Shown here: piece after piece, positions 29,379 through 40,166 of the stretch
Layout of the letters: every line of letters begins with the position of its first letter
Numbering within the stretch: the stretch's first letter is position 1
Assembly (NCBI RefSeq): GCF_900116435.1
Contig: NZ_FPAZ01000001.1
Coordinates: 111,426 to 175,425, forward strand
DNA length: 64,000 bases
Direction of reading: 5' to 3'
Origin: Pseudoalteromonas lipolytica
GTDB lineage: Bacteria > Pseudomonadota > Gammaproteobacteria > Enterobacterales > Alteromonadaceae
Position numbers and translations under genes: made by a program
The notes under the pieces: model-generated
What the model saw: only the letters and a program-made list of their open reading frames with translations
Databases searched by the model: none
Told to the model about the DNA's origin: nothing

Positions 29379-30544
29379 TATTTGCCCTCCGCAGCAGCAA
29401 CAACTTTTTCAGCTGCGTCTGTTAGTGATTCAGCAGCGATGATGTTAAGGTCAGAATTAGCAAGTACTTCACGACCTAGTTCAGCGTTAGTACCTTCTAA
29501 ACGTACTACTACTGGTACGTTTACGCCTACTTCTTTAACTGCACCAATGATACCTTCTGCGATCATGTCACAACGAACGATACCACCGAAGATGTTAACT
29601 AAAACAGCTTTTACGTTGTCGTCTGAAAGGATGATCTTGAATGCTTCAGATACACGCTCTTTCGTCGCGCCGCCACCAACATCTAGGAAGTTAGCTGGCT
29701 TGCCACCGTGTAGGTTTACGATGTCCATCGTACCCATTGCTAAGCCTGCACCGTTAACCATACAACCCACGTTACCGTCTAGTGCAACGTAGTTAAGCTC
29801 GAAGCTTGCAGCGTGAGCTTCACGTGCATCTTCTTGAGATGGATCGTGCATTTCACGGATTTTAGGTTGACGGTAAAGCGCGTTACCATCTACACCGATT
29901 TTGCCATCTAGACAGTGAAGGTTGCCTTCGTCTGTGATAACAAGCGGGTTGATTTCTAATAATGCGAAATCGAAATCGTTGAACATGTTCGCAAGACCCA
30001 TGAAGATCTTAACAAACTGTTTCATTTGCGTTGGGTTTAAACCTAGTTTGAAGCCTAATTCACGAGCTTGATACGCTTGAGGACCTACAAGTGGATCGAT
30101 TTCAGCTTTGTGGATTAGCTCTGGCGTTTCTTCAGCAACAGTCTCGATTTCAACACCACCTTCAGTAGATGCCATGAAAACAACTTTACGAGAAGCACGA
30201 TCTACTACAGCGCCTAGGTATAATTCGTTAGCGATGTCAGTGCAGCTCTCAACAAGGATTTTAGCTACTGGCTGACCATTTTCGTCTGTTTGGTAAGTAA
30301 CTAAGTTTTTACCTAACCAGTTCGCAGCGAACTCTTTAACTTCGTCGATTGTTTTAACTAGCTTAACACCGCCAGCTTTACCACGGCCACCTGCGTGAAC
30401 CTGTGTTTTAACAACCCACATATCACCGCCAATTTTCTCAGCAGCTGCTGCAGCTTCTTCAGGTGTATCGCAAGCGTAACCGTGAGAAACTGGTAAACCA
30501 TATTCGGCAAAAAGTTGTTTTGCCTGATACTCATGCAAATTCAT
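29378..30544 (-). CDS. sucC: Succinyl-CoA synthetase, beta subunit
   Basis: A 388-residue ATP-grasp subunit beginning [20 protein letters not shown]. It has the nucleotide lysine region [18 protein letters not shown] and the C-terminal ligase domain with [13 protein letters not shown]. It partners SucD. A strong terminator lies between sucB and this gene, so sucCD may be transcribed partly on its own. Confidence 0.98.
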   Translation of the reverse strand: MNLHEYQAKQLFAEYGLPVSHGYACDTPEEAAAAAEKIGGDMWVVKTQVHAGGRGKAGGVKLVKTIDEVKEFAANWLGKNLVTYQTDENGQPVAKILVESCTDIANELYLGAVVDRASRKVVFMASTEGGVEIETVAEETPELIHKAEIDPLVGPQAYQARELGFKLGLNPTQMKQFVKIFMGLANMFNDFDFALLEINPLVITDEGNLHCLDGKIGVDGNALYRQPKIREMHDPSQEDAREAHAASFELNYVALDGNVGCMVNGAGLAMGTMDIVNLHGGKPANFLDVGGGATKERVSEAFKIILSDDNVKAVLVNIFGGIVRCDMIAEGIIGAVKEVGVNVPVVVRLEGTNAELGREVLANSDLNIIAAESLTDAAEKVVAAAEGK

Positions 30545-30670
30545 GATGCTTTATCCAATTTTTTATACTAAAAGAGCTGAATATTTATGCAAATAAACAG
30601 CTATCCCAAATTGCGCACCTAGTATAAATCCCAAGGCTCAACATGAAAACCCCAGTTAGACCAAAGGCGC

Positions 30671-30702
30671 AAAAAAAAAGCTGTGAACGCAGTCCACAGC
30701 TT
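30671..30702 (-). terminator. Terminator between sucB and sucC
   Basis: An 8-bp perfect stem (AAGCTGTG/CACAGCTT, 9-nt loop) begins 19 bases after the sucB stop. On the minus strand nine T residues follow the stem arm. Confidence 0.85.
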
Positions 30703-30720
30703 ACATTTTATACAACTAGA

Positions 30721-32235
30721 TTAAACATCTAGTAATAAACGTGTTGGATCTTCAAGTAACTCTTTAATTGTCACTAAGAAACCAACAGATTCTTTACCAT
30801 CAATTTGACGGTGATCGTACGATAACGCTAAATACATCATTGGTAAGATTTCAACTTTACCATTTACAGCCATTGGACGATCTTGGATTTTGTGCATACC
30901 TAAGATTGATGACTGAGGTAAGTTGATAATCGGTGTAGAAAGTAACGAACCGAATACACCACCATTAGTGATAGTGAAGTTACCACCTGTCATATCATCA
31001 AGTGTTAATTTGCCGTCACGACCTTTAAGCGCTAATTCACGGATACCTTTTTCAATTTCTGCAACTGATAACTTGTCACAATCTTTAAGTACTGGTGTAA
31101 CTAGGCCACGTGGTGTTGATACCGCGATGCTGATATCGAAGTAGTTGTGATAAACAATATCATCACCATCGATTGATGCATTCACTTCAGGGAAACGTTT
31201 AAGCGCTTCTGTTACTGCTTTCACATAGAAAGACATGAAACCTAAACGAATACCATGACGTTTTTCGAATACTTCTTGATACTGCTTACGAAGGTCCATG
31301 ATAGGTTTCATGTTTACTTCGTTGAATGTTGTTAACATTGCAGTTGAGTTTTTCGCTTCAAGAAGGCGATTTGCAATAGTCTTACGTAAACGCGTCATTG
31401 GAACACGTTTTTGAGTACGGTCACCCATAGGTGCAGCAGGTGCTGCCGCTTCTGCTTTAGGTGCAGCCGCAGGCGCTTTTAAGAATGTATCAACGTCTTC
31501 TTTCGTTACGCGACCATTTTTACCCGTGCCCTTGATTTTTGATGCATCAAGGCCCTTTTCAGCGATTAGACGACGCACTGACGGTGTTAATACGTCTGAG
31601 CTATCGCTTGAATCGCTTGCTGGTGCCGCTTCTTCTTTTTTCGATTCTGCTTTAGCAGGTGCTGCACCCGCTTTAACAGTACCAATCACTTGTTCGCCAA
31701 GCACTGTTTCGCCTTCTGCGTGGATGTGCTCGCCCATGATACCGTCTTCTTGAGCAACAACTTCAAGAACAACTTTATCAGTTTCGATGTCAACTAGGTT
31801 TTGGTCGCGCGTTACCGCTTCACCTGGTTGAACATGCCAAGTAGCTATTGTCGCGTCTGCGACTGATTCTGGAAGTACAGGTACTTTAATGTCCACTTCT
31901 TTACCTTCTGATGCTGGTGCTGATTGCGCCGCTGGCGCGTCTTCTGATTTTGCTGGTGCTGATTCTTTAGCAGAATCGTCACTTGCTGGTGCAGCATCTG
32001 CATCACCAAGTAAACCAATTACTTGTTCGCCAAGTACGGTTGCACCTTCTTCTTGTGAAATTTCAGTAATGACACCGTCGTTTGGTGCAACTACTTCTAA
32101 AACAACTTTATCTGTTTCAATATCAACTAAGTTTTGGTCACGGCTTACTTTGTCGCCAACACTTACGTGCCATGTTGCTACGGTAGCATCAGCAACCGAC
32201 TCAGGAAGTACAGGAACTTTAATTTCTGTGCTCAT
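30721..32235 (-). CDS. sucB: 2-oxoglutarate dehydrogenase E2 (dihydrolipoyl succinyltransferase), two lipoyl domains
   Basis: A 504-residue E2 subunit. It has two lipoyl domains (about residues 3-77 and 110-185), each with the lipoyl-lysine motif [12 protein letters not shown], joined by Ala/Ser/Glu-rich linkers. A peripheral subunit-binding domain (about 215-250, [15 protein letters not shown]) and the catalytic domain ending with SYDHRQIDG follow. E. coli SucB has only one lipoyl domain and about 405 residues. It starts 3 bp after sucA. Confidence 0.97.
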   Translation of the reverse strand: MSTEIKVPVLPESVADATVATWHVSVGDKVSRDQNLVDIETDKVVLEVVAPNDGVITEISQEEGATVLGEQVIGLLGDADAAPASDDSAKESAPAKSEDAPAAQSAPASEGKEVDIKVPVLPESVADATIATWHVQPGEAVTRDQNLVDIETDKVVLEVVAQEDGIMGEHIHAEGETVLGEQVIGTVKAGAAPAKAESKKEEAAPASDSSDSSDVLTPSVRRLIAEKGLDASKIKGTGKNGRVTKEDVDTFLKAPAAAPKAEAAAPAAPMGDRTQKRVPMTRLRKTIANRLLEAKNSTAMLTTFNEVNMKPIMDLRKQYQEVFEKRHGIRLGFMSFYVKAVTEALKRFPEVNASIDGDDIVYHNYFDISIAVSTPRGLVTPVLKDCDKLSVAEIEKGIRELALKGRDGKLTLDDMTGGNFTITNGGVFGSLLSTPIINLPQSSILGMHKIQDRPMAVNGKVEILPMMYLALSYDHRQIDGKESVGFLVTIKELLEDPTRLLLDV

Positions 32236-32238
32236 TGC

Positions 32239-35058
32239 TTATCCTTTATTTTCAATAGTAAGCGCATCTGCAACGAGCGCTTGTTGTTCTTTAGTATGCA
32301 CTGACATGTAACCACATGCTGGCGATGCTGATGCTTTACGGCCAGCATATTTTAATTTAGCGCCTTGTGGAATTGCATCGACAAAGTGGTGTTGAGAACA
32401 ATACCAAGCACCTTGGTTTTGTGGCTCTTCTTGACACCAAACGAAGTCTTTAACGTGTTGATAACGCTGCATGATTGCATCCATCTCATCGTGTGGGAAT
32501 GGATAAAGTTGTTCAACACGAACAATTGCAACATTATTAAGCTCTTGCTTACGACGCTCTTGAAGTAGTTCGTAGTAAACTTTACCGCTACAGAAAACAA
32601 CGCGTTCAACTTTCTCTGCTGGGATGTCATCAATCTCGTCAATCATATTATAGAACACACCTTCAGATAACTCTTCCAGTGTTGATGTTGCTAATGGGTG
32701 ACGTAATAATGACTTCGGTGTCATAACAATCAAAGGACGACGCAGTGGACGAACTGATTGACGACGTAGCATTGCGTAAACTTGCGCAGGTGTTGATGGC
32801 ACACACACTTGCATGTTGTGATCAGCACACAGTTGTAAGAAACGCTCTAAACGGGCTGAACTATGCTCAGGACCTTGACCTTCATAGCCATGCGGTAACA
32901 AACACGTTAGACCACATAAACGGCCCCACTTTTGCTCGCCTGAACTTAAGAACTGGTCAAATACAACTTGAGCGCCGTTCGCAAAGTCACCAAATTGGGC
33001 TTCCCACATGACTAATGATGTAGGTTCTGCAGTCGCATAACCATATTCAAACGCAAGCACCGCTTCTTCCGATAACACTGAATCGTATACTTCAAATGCA
33101 CCTTGCTTTTCGCTGATATTTTGCAACGGTAAGTAAGTTGATGCATCTTGTTGATTATGAACAACAGCATGACGATGGAAGAATGTACCACGGCCTGAGT
33201 CTTGACCCGTTAAACGGATATCAGTACCTGCATCAACAAGTGTTGCATAAGCCAGTGTTTCTGCCATACCCCAATCAAGTGCTTTTTCACCTGATGCCAT
33301 TAGTTTACGGTCGTCGTAGATTTTCTTAACACGAGACTGTGCTTTATGACCTTCTGGGTAACTTGCGACTTTCTCGCCAAGTTCTTTAAGTTTCTCTACC
33401 GACACTTTAGCGTCGTATTCTACATCCCAATCGTGACCAACGAACTTAGCCCAATCAGATGAATGAGATGTTTCAGGTTGAATTTCTTCAACAACGCACG
33501 AGCCACGGTCTAAGCCATTACGGTAATCATCTGCGAGTACTTTAATTTCGTCTTCAGTGAATGAACCTTCAGCCACGAGCTGATCAGCATAGATTAAACG
33601 AGGAACAGGGTGTTTTTTGATTTTTTGGTACATAAGTGGTTGAGTCGCATTAGGCTCATCCGCTTCGTTATGACCATGACGGCGATAACAGACCAAATCA
33701 ATAACAACATCACGTTTAAACTGATTTCTGAAATCAAGCGCAATTTGTGTTACGAATGCAACGGCTTCTGGATCATCAGAATTAACGTGGAAAATAGGTG
33801 CCTGAACCATCTTCGCAATATCTGTACAGTATGGTGTAGAACGCACATCAGCCTGTTTAGACGTTGTAAAACCAACTTGGTTGTTAACAACAATACGGAT
33901 ACTACCACCACAACTAAATGCATTAGTTTGTGATAGGTTAAATGTTTCTTGTACAACACCTTGACCTGCAATCGCAGAGTCACCATGAATTGTAATAGGC
34001 AGTGCTTTAATACCTGACTTATCACCTAAGCGGTCAAGACGCGCACGAACCGAACCCATCACTACCGGGTTTACGATTTCTAGGTGAGACGGGTTAAATG
34101 CAAGTGCCATGTGCACATTGCCACCCTTAGTCGCAAAGTCAGATGAATAACCCATGTGATATTTAACGTCACCTGAGCTTAATGTATCTTTATGTTTACC
34201 AGCGAACTCATCAAATAAATCTGATGGGTTTTTACCTAAAACGTTCACTAGTACGTTCAGACGACCGCGGTGAGCCATACCAATAACAGCTTCTTTTTGT
34301 CCGCTTTCACCTGCACGATGAATCAGTTCTTTAAGCATTGGTACTAACGCATCACCACCTTCAAGTGAGAAACGTTTTGCACCAGGGAACTTAGCCCCTA
34401 AATATTTTTCAAGACCATCCGCTGCTGTTAACCCTTTAAGGATGCGCAGCTTTTCTTCTTTAGAAAAAGTTGGGCGTGATTGCACTGATTCCAAACGCTG
34501 TTGTAACCAACGCTTTTCTTCAGTCGATGTGATATGCATATACTCAGCACCAACAGAACCACAGTACGTGGTCTTAAGTGCTTGATATAACTCACCTAAA
34601 GGCATGGTTTCGCGACCGACTGCAAACGAACCCACATTGAATTCACGGTCAAAATCAGCTTCAGATAAATCGTGGTACTCTAATTCAAGATCGCGAACAC
34701 GTTCGCGTTGCCAGATACCTAATGGATCTAGGTTGGCATTTTGGTGACCACGGAAACGGAAAGCATTTATAAGTTGTAGCACTTTGACCTGTTTAGGATC
34801 ACCAGAGCCACCCTCTGCTACCACCACTTCTCTATGCTTGTTTTTAGCAAGCTCCGCAAATTGTGCACGAACTTCAGAATGTTTTACGTCAACATCCACA
34901 CCATCAACTTTTGGTAATTGTTCGAACACTTCTCGCCATTCTTCTGGCACAGAAGTCGCATCATCTAAGTACGCTTCATAAAGCTCTTCTACGTAAGCAA
35001 CGTTACCGCCGTTTAAGTGAGAAGATTCTAGCCATGCCTTCATCACACCTTCGTGCAT
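32239..35058 (-). CDS. sucA: 2-oxoglutarate dehydrogenase E1 component
   Basis: A 939-residue thiamine-diphosphate-dependent E1 subunit that decarboxylates 2-oxoglutarate and hands the succinyl group to SucB. The N-terminal arm has MKAWLESSHLNGGN. The ThDP region includes GMAHRGRLNVLVNVLGK and HGDSAIAGQGVVQETFNLS. The C-terminus has PSTPAQVYAMLRRQ. Length matches the family. It is followed tightly by sucB and preceded by a terminator that separates it from sdhB. Confidence 0.98.
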   Translation of the reverse strand: MHEGVMKAWLESSHLNGGNVAYVEELYEAYLDDATSVPEEWREVFEQLPKVDGVDVDVKHSEVRAQFAELAKNKHREVVVAEGGSGDPKQVKVLQLINAFRFRGHQNANLDPLGIWQRERVRDLELEYHDLSEADFDREFNVGSFAVGRETMPLGELYQALKTTYCGSVGAEYMHITSTEEKRWLQQRLESVQSRPTFSKEEKLRILKGLTAADGLEKYLGAKFPGAKRFSLEGGDALVPMLKELIHRAGESGQKEAVIGMAHRGRLNVLVNVLGKNPSDLFDEFAGKHKDTLSSGDVKYHMGYSSDFATKGGNVHMALAFNPSHLEIVNPVVMGSVRARLDRLGDKSGIKALPITIHGDSAIAGQGVVQETFNLSQTNAFSCGGSIRIVVNNQVGFTTSKQADVRSTPYCTDIAKMVQAPIFHVNSDDPEAVAFVTQIALDFRNQFKRDVVIDLVCYRRHGHNEADEPNATQPLMYQKIKKHPVPRLIYADQLVAEGSFTEDEIKVLADDYRNGLDRGSCVVEEIQPETSHSSDWAKFVGHDWDVEYDAKVSVEKLKELGEKVASYPEGHKAQSRVKKIYDDRKLMASGEKALDWGMAETLAYATLVDAGTDIRLTGQDSGRGTFFHRHAVVHNQQDASTYLPLQNISEKQGAFEVYDSVLSEEAVLAFEYGYATAEPTSLVMWEAQFGDFANGAQVVFDQFLSSGEQKWGRLCGLTCLLPHGYEGQGPEHSSARLERFLQLCADHNMQVCVPSTPAQVYAMLRRQSVRPLRRPLIVMTPKSLLRHPLATSTLEELSEGVFYNMIDEIDDIPAEKVERVVFCSGKVYYELLQERRKQELNNVAIVRVEQLYPFPHDEMDAIMQRYQHVKDFVWCQEEPQNQGAWYCSQHHFVDAIPQGAKLKYAGRKASASPACGYMSVHTKEQQALVADALTIENKG

Positions 35059-35094
35059 TTATAAGCCCTTTTCTTTAGCGCAGAAATTAATTGT

Positions 35095-35129
35095 TGTAAA
35101 AACAAGGTGGTTAATAAATTAACCACCTT
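35095..35129 (-). terminator. Terminator between sdhB and sucA
   Basis: An 11-bp perfect stem (AAGGTGGTTAA/TTAACCACCTT, 4-nt loop) lies 15 bases after sdhB and is followed on the minus strand by GTTTTTAC. It ends at least part of the sdhCDAB transcript. Confidence 0.8.
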
Positions 35130-35143
35130 ACATATTCAATATT

Positions 35144-35860
35144 TTAAACCGAACGATTTAAAAGCATTGACTTGATTTGTCCAATTGCTTTGGTCGGATT
35201 AAGACCTTTTGGACACACGCTAACACAGTTCATGATACTGTGACAACGGAACACGCTGAACGCATCGTCAAGGTCAGCAAGACGCTCTTCTGTCGCTGTA
35301 TCGCGGCTATCAGCCAAGAAACGATATGCGTGAAGAAGGCCTGCTGGACCGATGAACTTGTCTGGATTCCACCAGAACGAAGGACACGATGTTGAACAAC
35401 ATGCACATAAAATACACTCATATAAACCATCAAGCTTATCGCGTTCTTCGATTGACTGAAGACGCTCACCCGCCGCTGGCGTGTCGTTGATAAGATAAGG
35501 TTTTACTTTTTCGTATTGAGTGTAGAACTGACTCATGTCAATAACAAGGTCACGTACCACAGGTAAACCAGGTAATGGACGAATTACGATTTTACCTTTG
35601 CCACCTTTAAGTAGCGTTGATAAAGGCGTGATACATGCCAAACCATTTTTACCATTCATGTTGATACCGTCTGAACCACACACACCTTCACGGCATGAAC
35701 GACGGAATGATAACGTTGGATCTTGCTCTTTTAATTTCATAAGCGCATCCAACACCATCATATCTTGGCCTTCTTGCGTTTCTAGCGAGAAGTCTTGCAT
35801 ACGTGGTGCGTTATCAATATCTGGATTGTAACGATAAACGGAAAATTGTACTTGTGCCAT
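35144..35860 (-). CDS. sdhB: Succinate dehydrogenase iron-sulfur subunit
   Basis: A 238-residue subunit carrying 2Fe-2S (CREGVCGSDGINMNGKNGLAC), 4Fe-4S (CILCACCSTSCP) and 3Fe-4S (CHSIMNCVSVCPKGLNP) clusters. It passes electrons from SdhA to quinone in the inner membrane. The frame is open from 35905, but the ATG at 35860 follows an AGGAG site, lies after the sdhA stop, and gives the usual VQFSVYRYNPD N-terminus. Confidence 0.97.
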   Translation of the reverse strand: MAQVQFSVYRYNPDIDNAPRMQDFSLETQEGQDMMVLDALMKLKEQDPTLSFRRSCREGVCGSDGINMNGKNGLACITPLSTLLKGGKGKIVIRPLPGLPVVRDLVIDMSQFYTQYEKVKPYLINDTPAAGERLQSIEERDKLDGLYECILCACCSTSCPSFWWNPDKFIGPAGLLHAYRFLADSRDTATEERLADLDDAFSVFRCHSIMNCVSVCPKGLNPTKAIGQIKSMLLNRSV

Positions 35861-35870
35861 CGTCTCGCTC

Positions 35871-37643
35871 CTAGTATGTACGTGCTTTAGGTGGGAAAGC
35901 TTCACGCAGTTTCGGCGCGTAGTTTACTTCACGTTTGCTCATTTCATCCGTTACAGGATTGAAAATTGAGTGACATAGCCAGTTTTCGTCATCACGATCT
36001 GGGTAGTCGAAACGAGAGTGAGCACCACGGCTTTCTGTACGGAAGTTTGCAGCTACTGCAGTTGAGTAAGCTGTTTCCATCAAGTTATCAAGCTCTAAAC
36101 ATTCAATACGTGCTGTGTTGAATTCAGTTGATTTGTCATCAAGACGCGCATACTGAAGACGTTCACGGATTTCTTTAAGCTCTTTAAGACCTGTTGCCAT
36201 TGCATCACCTTCACGGAATACCGAGAAGTTAAGTTGCATACACATTTGCAGGTCTTTCTTGATTTGAACAGGGTCTTCACCTTGGCCAGCTTTAGAGCTT
36301 TCCCAACGATTAAAGCGTGCAAGCGATGCTTCAAGGTCTGAATCAGACGCATCTTTACCCGCTTCAACACCGTTTAGGTATTTGCCTAAGAAGTTACCAG
36401 CAGCTCGGCCGAATACAACTAAGTCAAGTAGTGAGTTACCGCCAAGACGGTTAGCGCCGTGTACAGATACACACGCAATTTCACCAACAGCGAATAAGCC
36501 TTCAACAACTTTTTCTTGGCCATTTGCATCAATTTGTAATGCTTGACCATTTACGTTAGTTGGAACACCACCCATCATATAGTGACATGTTGGGATAACT
36601 GGAATTGGCTCTTTAGCAGGGTCAACGTGTGCGAATGTTTTCGCAAGGTCACAAACACCTGGAAGACGAAGGTTTAGAGTTTCTTCACCTAAGTGGTCAA
36701 GCTTAAGCTTGATATGTGGACCATAAGGACCATCGCAACCACGGCCTTCACGAATCTCTGTCATCATTGAACGAGCAACAACGTCACGCGATGCTAAGTC
36801 TTTCGCATTAGGTGCATAACGCTCCATGAAACGTTCGCCGTCTTTGTTTAGAAGGTAACCACCTTCACCACGACAACCTTCCGTCACAAGTACACCCGCA
36901 CCAGCAATACCGGTTGGGTGGAACTGCCACATTTCCATATCTTGCATTGCAACACCCGCGCGTGTTGCCATACCAACGCCGTCACCTGTATTGATGTGCG
37001 CGTTAGTTGTTGATGCAAAGATACGACCTGCACCACCTGTTGCTAAAACAACCGCTTTAGATTTGAAATAAACAACTTCACCTGACTCGATGTCGATTGC
37101 TGTACAACCAACAACGTGACCGTCGCTGTTTTTAACAAGGTCTAATGCATACCACTCAGAGAATACATTTGTTTTGTTTTTAACGTTTTGTTGGTAAAGA
37201 CAATGCAATAATGCGTGACCAGTACGGTCAGCTGCGGCTGCAGTACGTGCAGCTTGTTCACCACCAAAGTTTTTCGACTGACCGCCGAAAGGACGTTGAT
37301 AAACACGGCCATTTTCAAAACGAGAAAATGGTAAGCCCATGTTTTCTAATTCAGTAATAGCTTCTGGGCCTGTTTTACACATATATTCGATAGCGTCTTG
37401 GTCACCGATGAAATCGGAACCTTTAACCGTATCGTACATGTGCCATTCCCAGTTATCTTCATGTGAGTTACCCAAAGCCACCGTAATACCACCCTGTGCA
37501 GACACAGTGTGAGAACGTGTAGGGAAAACTTTTGAGATAAGTGCACAGGTTTTGCCTGACTCAGTGATTGCAAGTGCTGCGCGCATACCTGCACCACCGG
37601 CACCAATCACTACAGCGTCAAATTCACGAACAGAATAATTCAC
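35871..37643 (-). CDS. sdhA: Succinate dehydrogenase flavoprotein subunit
   Basis: A 590-residue FAD subunit. The dinucleotide-binding motif is [24 protein letters not shown] holds the FAD-linked histidine, and HPTGIAGAG with [16 protein letters not shown] forms the active site. It oxidises succinate to fumarate. Its start abuts the sdhD stop, and sdhB follows after 10 bp. Confidence 0.98.
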   Translation of the reverse strand: MNYSVREFDAVVIGAGGAGMRAALAITESGKTCALISKVFPTRSHTVSAQGGITVALGNSHEDNWEWHMYDTVKGSDFIGDQDAIEYMCKTGPEAITELENMGLPFSRFENGRVYQRPFGGQSKNFGGEQAARTAAAADRTGHALLHCLYQQNVKNKTNVFSEWYALDLVKNSDGHVVGCTAIDIESGEVVYFKSKAVVLATGGAGRIFASTTNAHINTGDGVGMATRAGVAMQDMEMWQFHPTGIAGAGVLVTEGCRGEGGYLLNKDGERFMERYAPNAKDLASRDVVARSMMTEIREGRGCDGPYGPHIKLKLDHLGEETLNLRLPGVCDLAKTFAHVDPAKEPIPVIPTCHYMMGGVPTNVNGQALQIDANGQEKVVEGLFAVGEIACVSVHGANRLGGNSLLDLVVFGRAAGNFLGKYLNGVEAGKDASDSDLEASLARFNRWESSKAGQGEDPVQIKKDLQMCMQLNFSVFREGDAMATGLKELKEIRERLQYARLDDKSTEFNTARIECLELDNLMETAYSTAVAANFRTESRGAHSRFDYPDRDDENWLCHSIFNPVTDEMSKREVNYAPKLREAFPPKARTY

Positions 37644-37991
37644 TTAAACACCCCATAAAACGATTAGACCTATTGCTACGTAAGCAACGGCCATAAGGTT
37701 TAATACAAAGCCTAAAACAGCACGTAATTTAGCGCATTTAACATAGTCAGTTAATACTTGCCAAAGGCCAATACGGGTGTGAACCATGATGCAAACAAGG
37801 GTAATTAGTGTAAACCCTTTCATTGCTAGGTTTGAAAATAGGCCTTGCCAGGCTTCAAAAGTGACTTCGGGTGTACATAAAAAATAGCCAACAATAAAAA
37901 TCGCGTAAGCGCTGATAATTAAAGCGGTTGTACGAAGTGATACGTAATCTTGTACACCATCACGTTTAAGAGTTGCTTGATTTAAAACCAT
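37644..37991 (-). CDS. sdhD: Succinate dehydrogenase membrane anchor subunit
   Basis: A 115-residue anchor with three membrane helices (about residues 20-38, 55-75 and 90-113). HTRIGLWQVLTDYVK holds the heme-ligand region. I chose the ATG at 37991, which has AGGAG seven bases upstream, over the GTG at 37997. It overlaps the sdhC 3' end by 10 bp. Confidence 0.93.
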   Translation of the reverse strand: MVLNQATLKRDGVQDYVSLRTTALIISAYAIFIVGYFLCTPEVTFEAWQGLFSNLAMKGFTLITLVCIMVHTRIGLWQVLTDYVKCAKLRAVLGFVLNLMAVAYVAIGLIVLWGV

Positions 37992-38359
37992 ATCCACACT
38001 CCTGCTAGAATTGCAGCAACAACGCCTAAAGCCATTGCAACTTTAGCGCTGAAGTTACCTGATTCAAGTTCTTCCCAGTGACCCATATCCATAATGATAT
38101 GACGGATACCACCAATTAGGTGATACGCCAATACAGAAATGGTACCCCACGCTATGAATTTGGCAATGAATCCGCTGAACAGACCCTTGACGAATTCAAA
38201 ACCTTCAGGAGAAGAAAGAGACTCAGACCACGCCCAAATGACAAACGTTAAAGCAAAAAATAATGCAACACCGGTGACGCGGTGAAGAATTGATGCTTTA
38301 GCCGTAGCCGGCATAGATATAGTTGTTAGATCTAGATTTACAGGTCTTTGCTTTTTCAC
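37982..38359 (-). CDS. sdhC: Succinate dehydrogenase cytochrome b556 subunit
   Basis: A 125-residue membrane subunit with three helices. It has the signature RPVNLDLTTISMPATAKASI, then SILHRVTGV near the quinone site, and HLIGGIRHIIMD containing the heme-binding histidine. It heads the sdhCDAB operon and is divergent from gltA, the classical arrangement. Confidence 0.95.
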   Translation of the reverse strand: MKKQRPVNLDLTTISMPATAKASILHRVTGVALFFALTFVIWAWSESLSSPEGFEFVKGLFSGFIAKFIAWGTISVLAYHLIGGIRHIIMDMGHWEELESGNFSAKVAMALGVVAAILAGVWIWF

Positions 38360-38768
38360 AGTTACTTGCCCATCTTGCCCACTTAGGGGCTCATCTACTT
38401 GTTTTTCTAAAACCCATCAAAATGAATTTCGATGGAACTATCTAAGTAAACCGTGTTAATACACAAAAAGTTCACACTGGTGCAAAACTCAAATGTAAAA
38501 ATAAAGTTTACCTACAGACAATACGGTATAAAACCTTGGATAGTATATATAGCCAATGGTCTTTTTACAATTCTTGTTTAGTAAGAGACGTTTGCGAATT
38601 AGCCAATGGTATAATATTTAATCCTGACAGAATATTTATTATCCTTTTATGCATACTATTTATAAAAATTGACTTTACACCCCTCTTTCACGTTAAAATG
38701 AAAAGAATGTGCTTAAACAGATTCAGAACATAACAATCAGAGTTGTTATCTTAATAGGAGATAAATAG
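38360..38768. promoter_or_regulatory. Divergent sdhC / gltA control region
   Basis: This 409-bp AT-rich spacer must hold the promoters of both TCA operons. A possible gltA promoter is TTGACT (38669-38674) followed 18-19 bp later by TTAAAAT-like sequence. A good TAGGAGAT ribosome site precedes gltA. No specific CRP, ArcA or Fnr site could be assigned with confidence. The 65-codon frame inside it starts with TTG and lacks a ribosome site. Confidence 0.45.
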
Positions 38769-40055
38769 ATGGCGGATAAGAAAGCCACGGTCCATATTGA
38801 TGGTCTTGATCCAATCGAACTTCCAATTTACCAAGGCACTGCTGGCCAAGACGTAATCGACGTACGTACGTTAGGTTCTCATGGTTATTTCACTTACGAC
38901 CCAGGTTTCATGTCAACGGGTTCATGTGAATCTTCAATCACTTACATCGATGGCGGTAAAGGTGTTCTTTTACACCGTGGTTACCCAATTGAACAATTAG
39001 CTGATGAATCAAACTACATCGAGCTTTGCTATTTGTTACTTAATGGTGAGTTACCGACTAAAGAACAATACGATGCGTTTGCACAAGAAATCACGCACAA
39101 CACAATGCTTGATACTAAAATTGCAAACTTCTTCCAAGGTTTCCGCTTTGATGCTCACCCGATGGCAATGCTATGTGGTGTAGTAGGTGCACTTTCTTCT
39201 TTCTACCATGAAGATTTAGACATCACTGATGCAACACAGCGTAAAACTAGCGCGATTAAGTTAGTAGCTAAGTTACCGACAATCGCAGCAATGGCTTACA
39301 AATATAACGTTGGTCAACCGTTTGTTTACCCACGCAACGATTTAAGCTTTGCTGAAAACTTCTTACACATGATGTTCTCTGTGCCTGCTGAAGAATACAA
39401 AGTGAGCCCAGTTTTAGCTAAAGCAATGGACAAAATCTTCATGCTTCACGCTGACCACGAGCAAAATGCGTCAACGTCTACGGTTCGTTTAGCGGGTTCA
39501 TCTGGTGCAAACCCTTACGCATGTATCGCTGCTGGTATCGCATCACTGTGGGGCCCTGCACACGGCGGTGCTAACGAAGCATGTCTTAACATGTTAGAAG
39601 AAATCGGTTCTGTTGACCGTATCGACGAATACGTTGCTAAAGCGAAAGACAAGTCAGACCCATTCCGTCTTATGGGCTTTGGTCACCGTGTTTACAAAAA
39701 CTTCGACCCACGTGCGACGGTAATGCGTCAAACATGTCATGAAGTATTAGCAGAGCTAAACATTCAAGATCCATTGCTTGATATCGCAATGAAACTTGAA
39801 CAAATCGCGCTTGAAGACCCGTACTTCGTAGAGAAGAAACTATACCCTAACGTAGATTTCTACTCAGGTATCATCTTAAAAGCAATCGGTATCCCGACTA
39901 GCATGTTCACAGTAATCTTTGCTATGTCTCGTACTGTTGGTTGGATCTCTCACTGGGATGAGATGCTATCTCAACCTGGCCACAAGATCAGCCGCCCACG
40001 TCAGTTATACACTGGTGAAACATCACGCGATTACGTACCAACAGACAAGCGTTAA
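38769..40055 (+). CDS. gltA: Citrate synthase (type II)
   Basis: A 428-residue hexameric-type citrate synthase that condenses oxaloacetate and acetyl-CoA. Active-site segments are visible: [30 protein letters not shown] and [14 protein letters not shown]. Length matches E. coli GltA (427). It is divergent from sdhCDAB and followed by a strong terminator. Confidence 0.98.
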   Translation: MADKKATVHIDGLDPIELPIYQGTAGQDVIDVRTLGSHGYFTYDPGFMSTGSCESSITYIDGGKGVLLHRGYPIEQLADESNYIELCYLLLNGELPTKEQYDAFAQEITHNTMLDTKIANFFQGFRFDAHPMAMLCGVVGALSSFYHEDLDITDATQRKTSAIKLVAKLPTIAAMAYKYNVGQPFVYPRNDLSFAENFLHMMFSVPAEEYKVSPVLAKAMDKIFMLHADHEQNASTSTVRLAGSSGANPYACIAAGIASLWGPAHGGANEACLNMLEEIGSVDRIDEYVAKAKDKSDPFRLMGFGHRVYKNFDPRATVMRQTCHEVLAELNIQDPLLDIAMKLEQIALEDPYFVEKKLYPNVDFYSGIILKAIGIPTSMFTVIFAMSRTVGWISHWDEMLSQPGHKISRPRQLYTGETSRDYVPTDKR

Positions 40056-40070
40056 TACGATTTCGTGTTT

Positions 40071-40096
40071 AAAAAAGGCCGCTAAGCGGCCTTTTT
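40071..40096 (+). terminator. Terminator of gltA
   Basis: A 12-bp perfect stem (AAAAAAGGCCGC/GCGGCCTTTTTT) with a TAA loop lies about 16 bases after the stop codon and ends in a T run. Confidence 0.92.
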
Positions 40097-40166
40097 TATT
40101 GCCCACCACTTGTCTATTTGTGCAAAGTAATTAAAATCGTCGCATTCTTGTTGTTTAGGCTTATCC

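Noticed and set aside
29382..29792. 136-codon frame antisense to sucC
   Set aside because: Shadow of the conserved sucC reading frame, rich in Ser, Ala and Pro. There is no ribosome site.
38536..38733. 65-codon frame in the sdhC-gltA spacer
   Set aside because: TTG start without a ribosome site, in AT-rich control DNA. The product is unremarkable.
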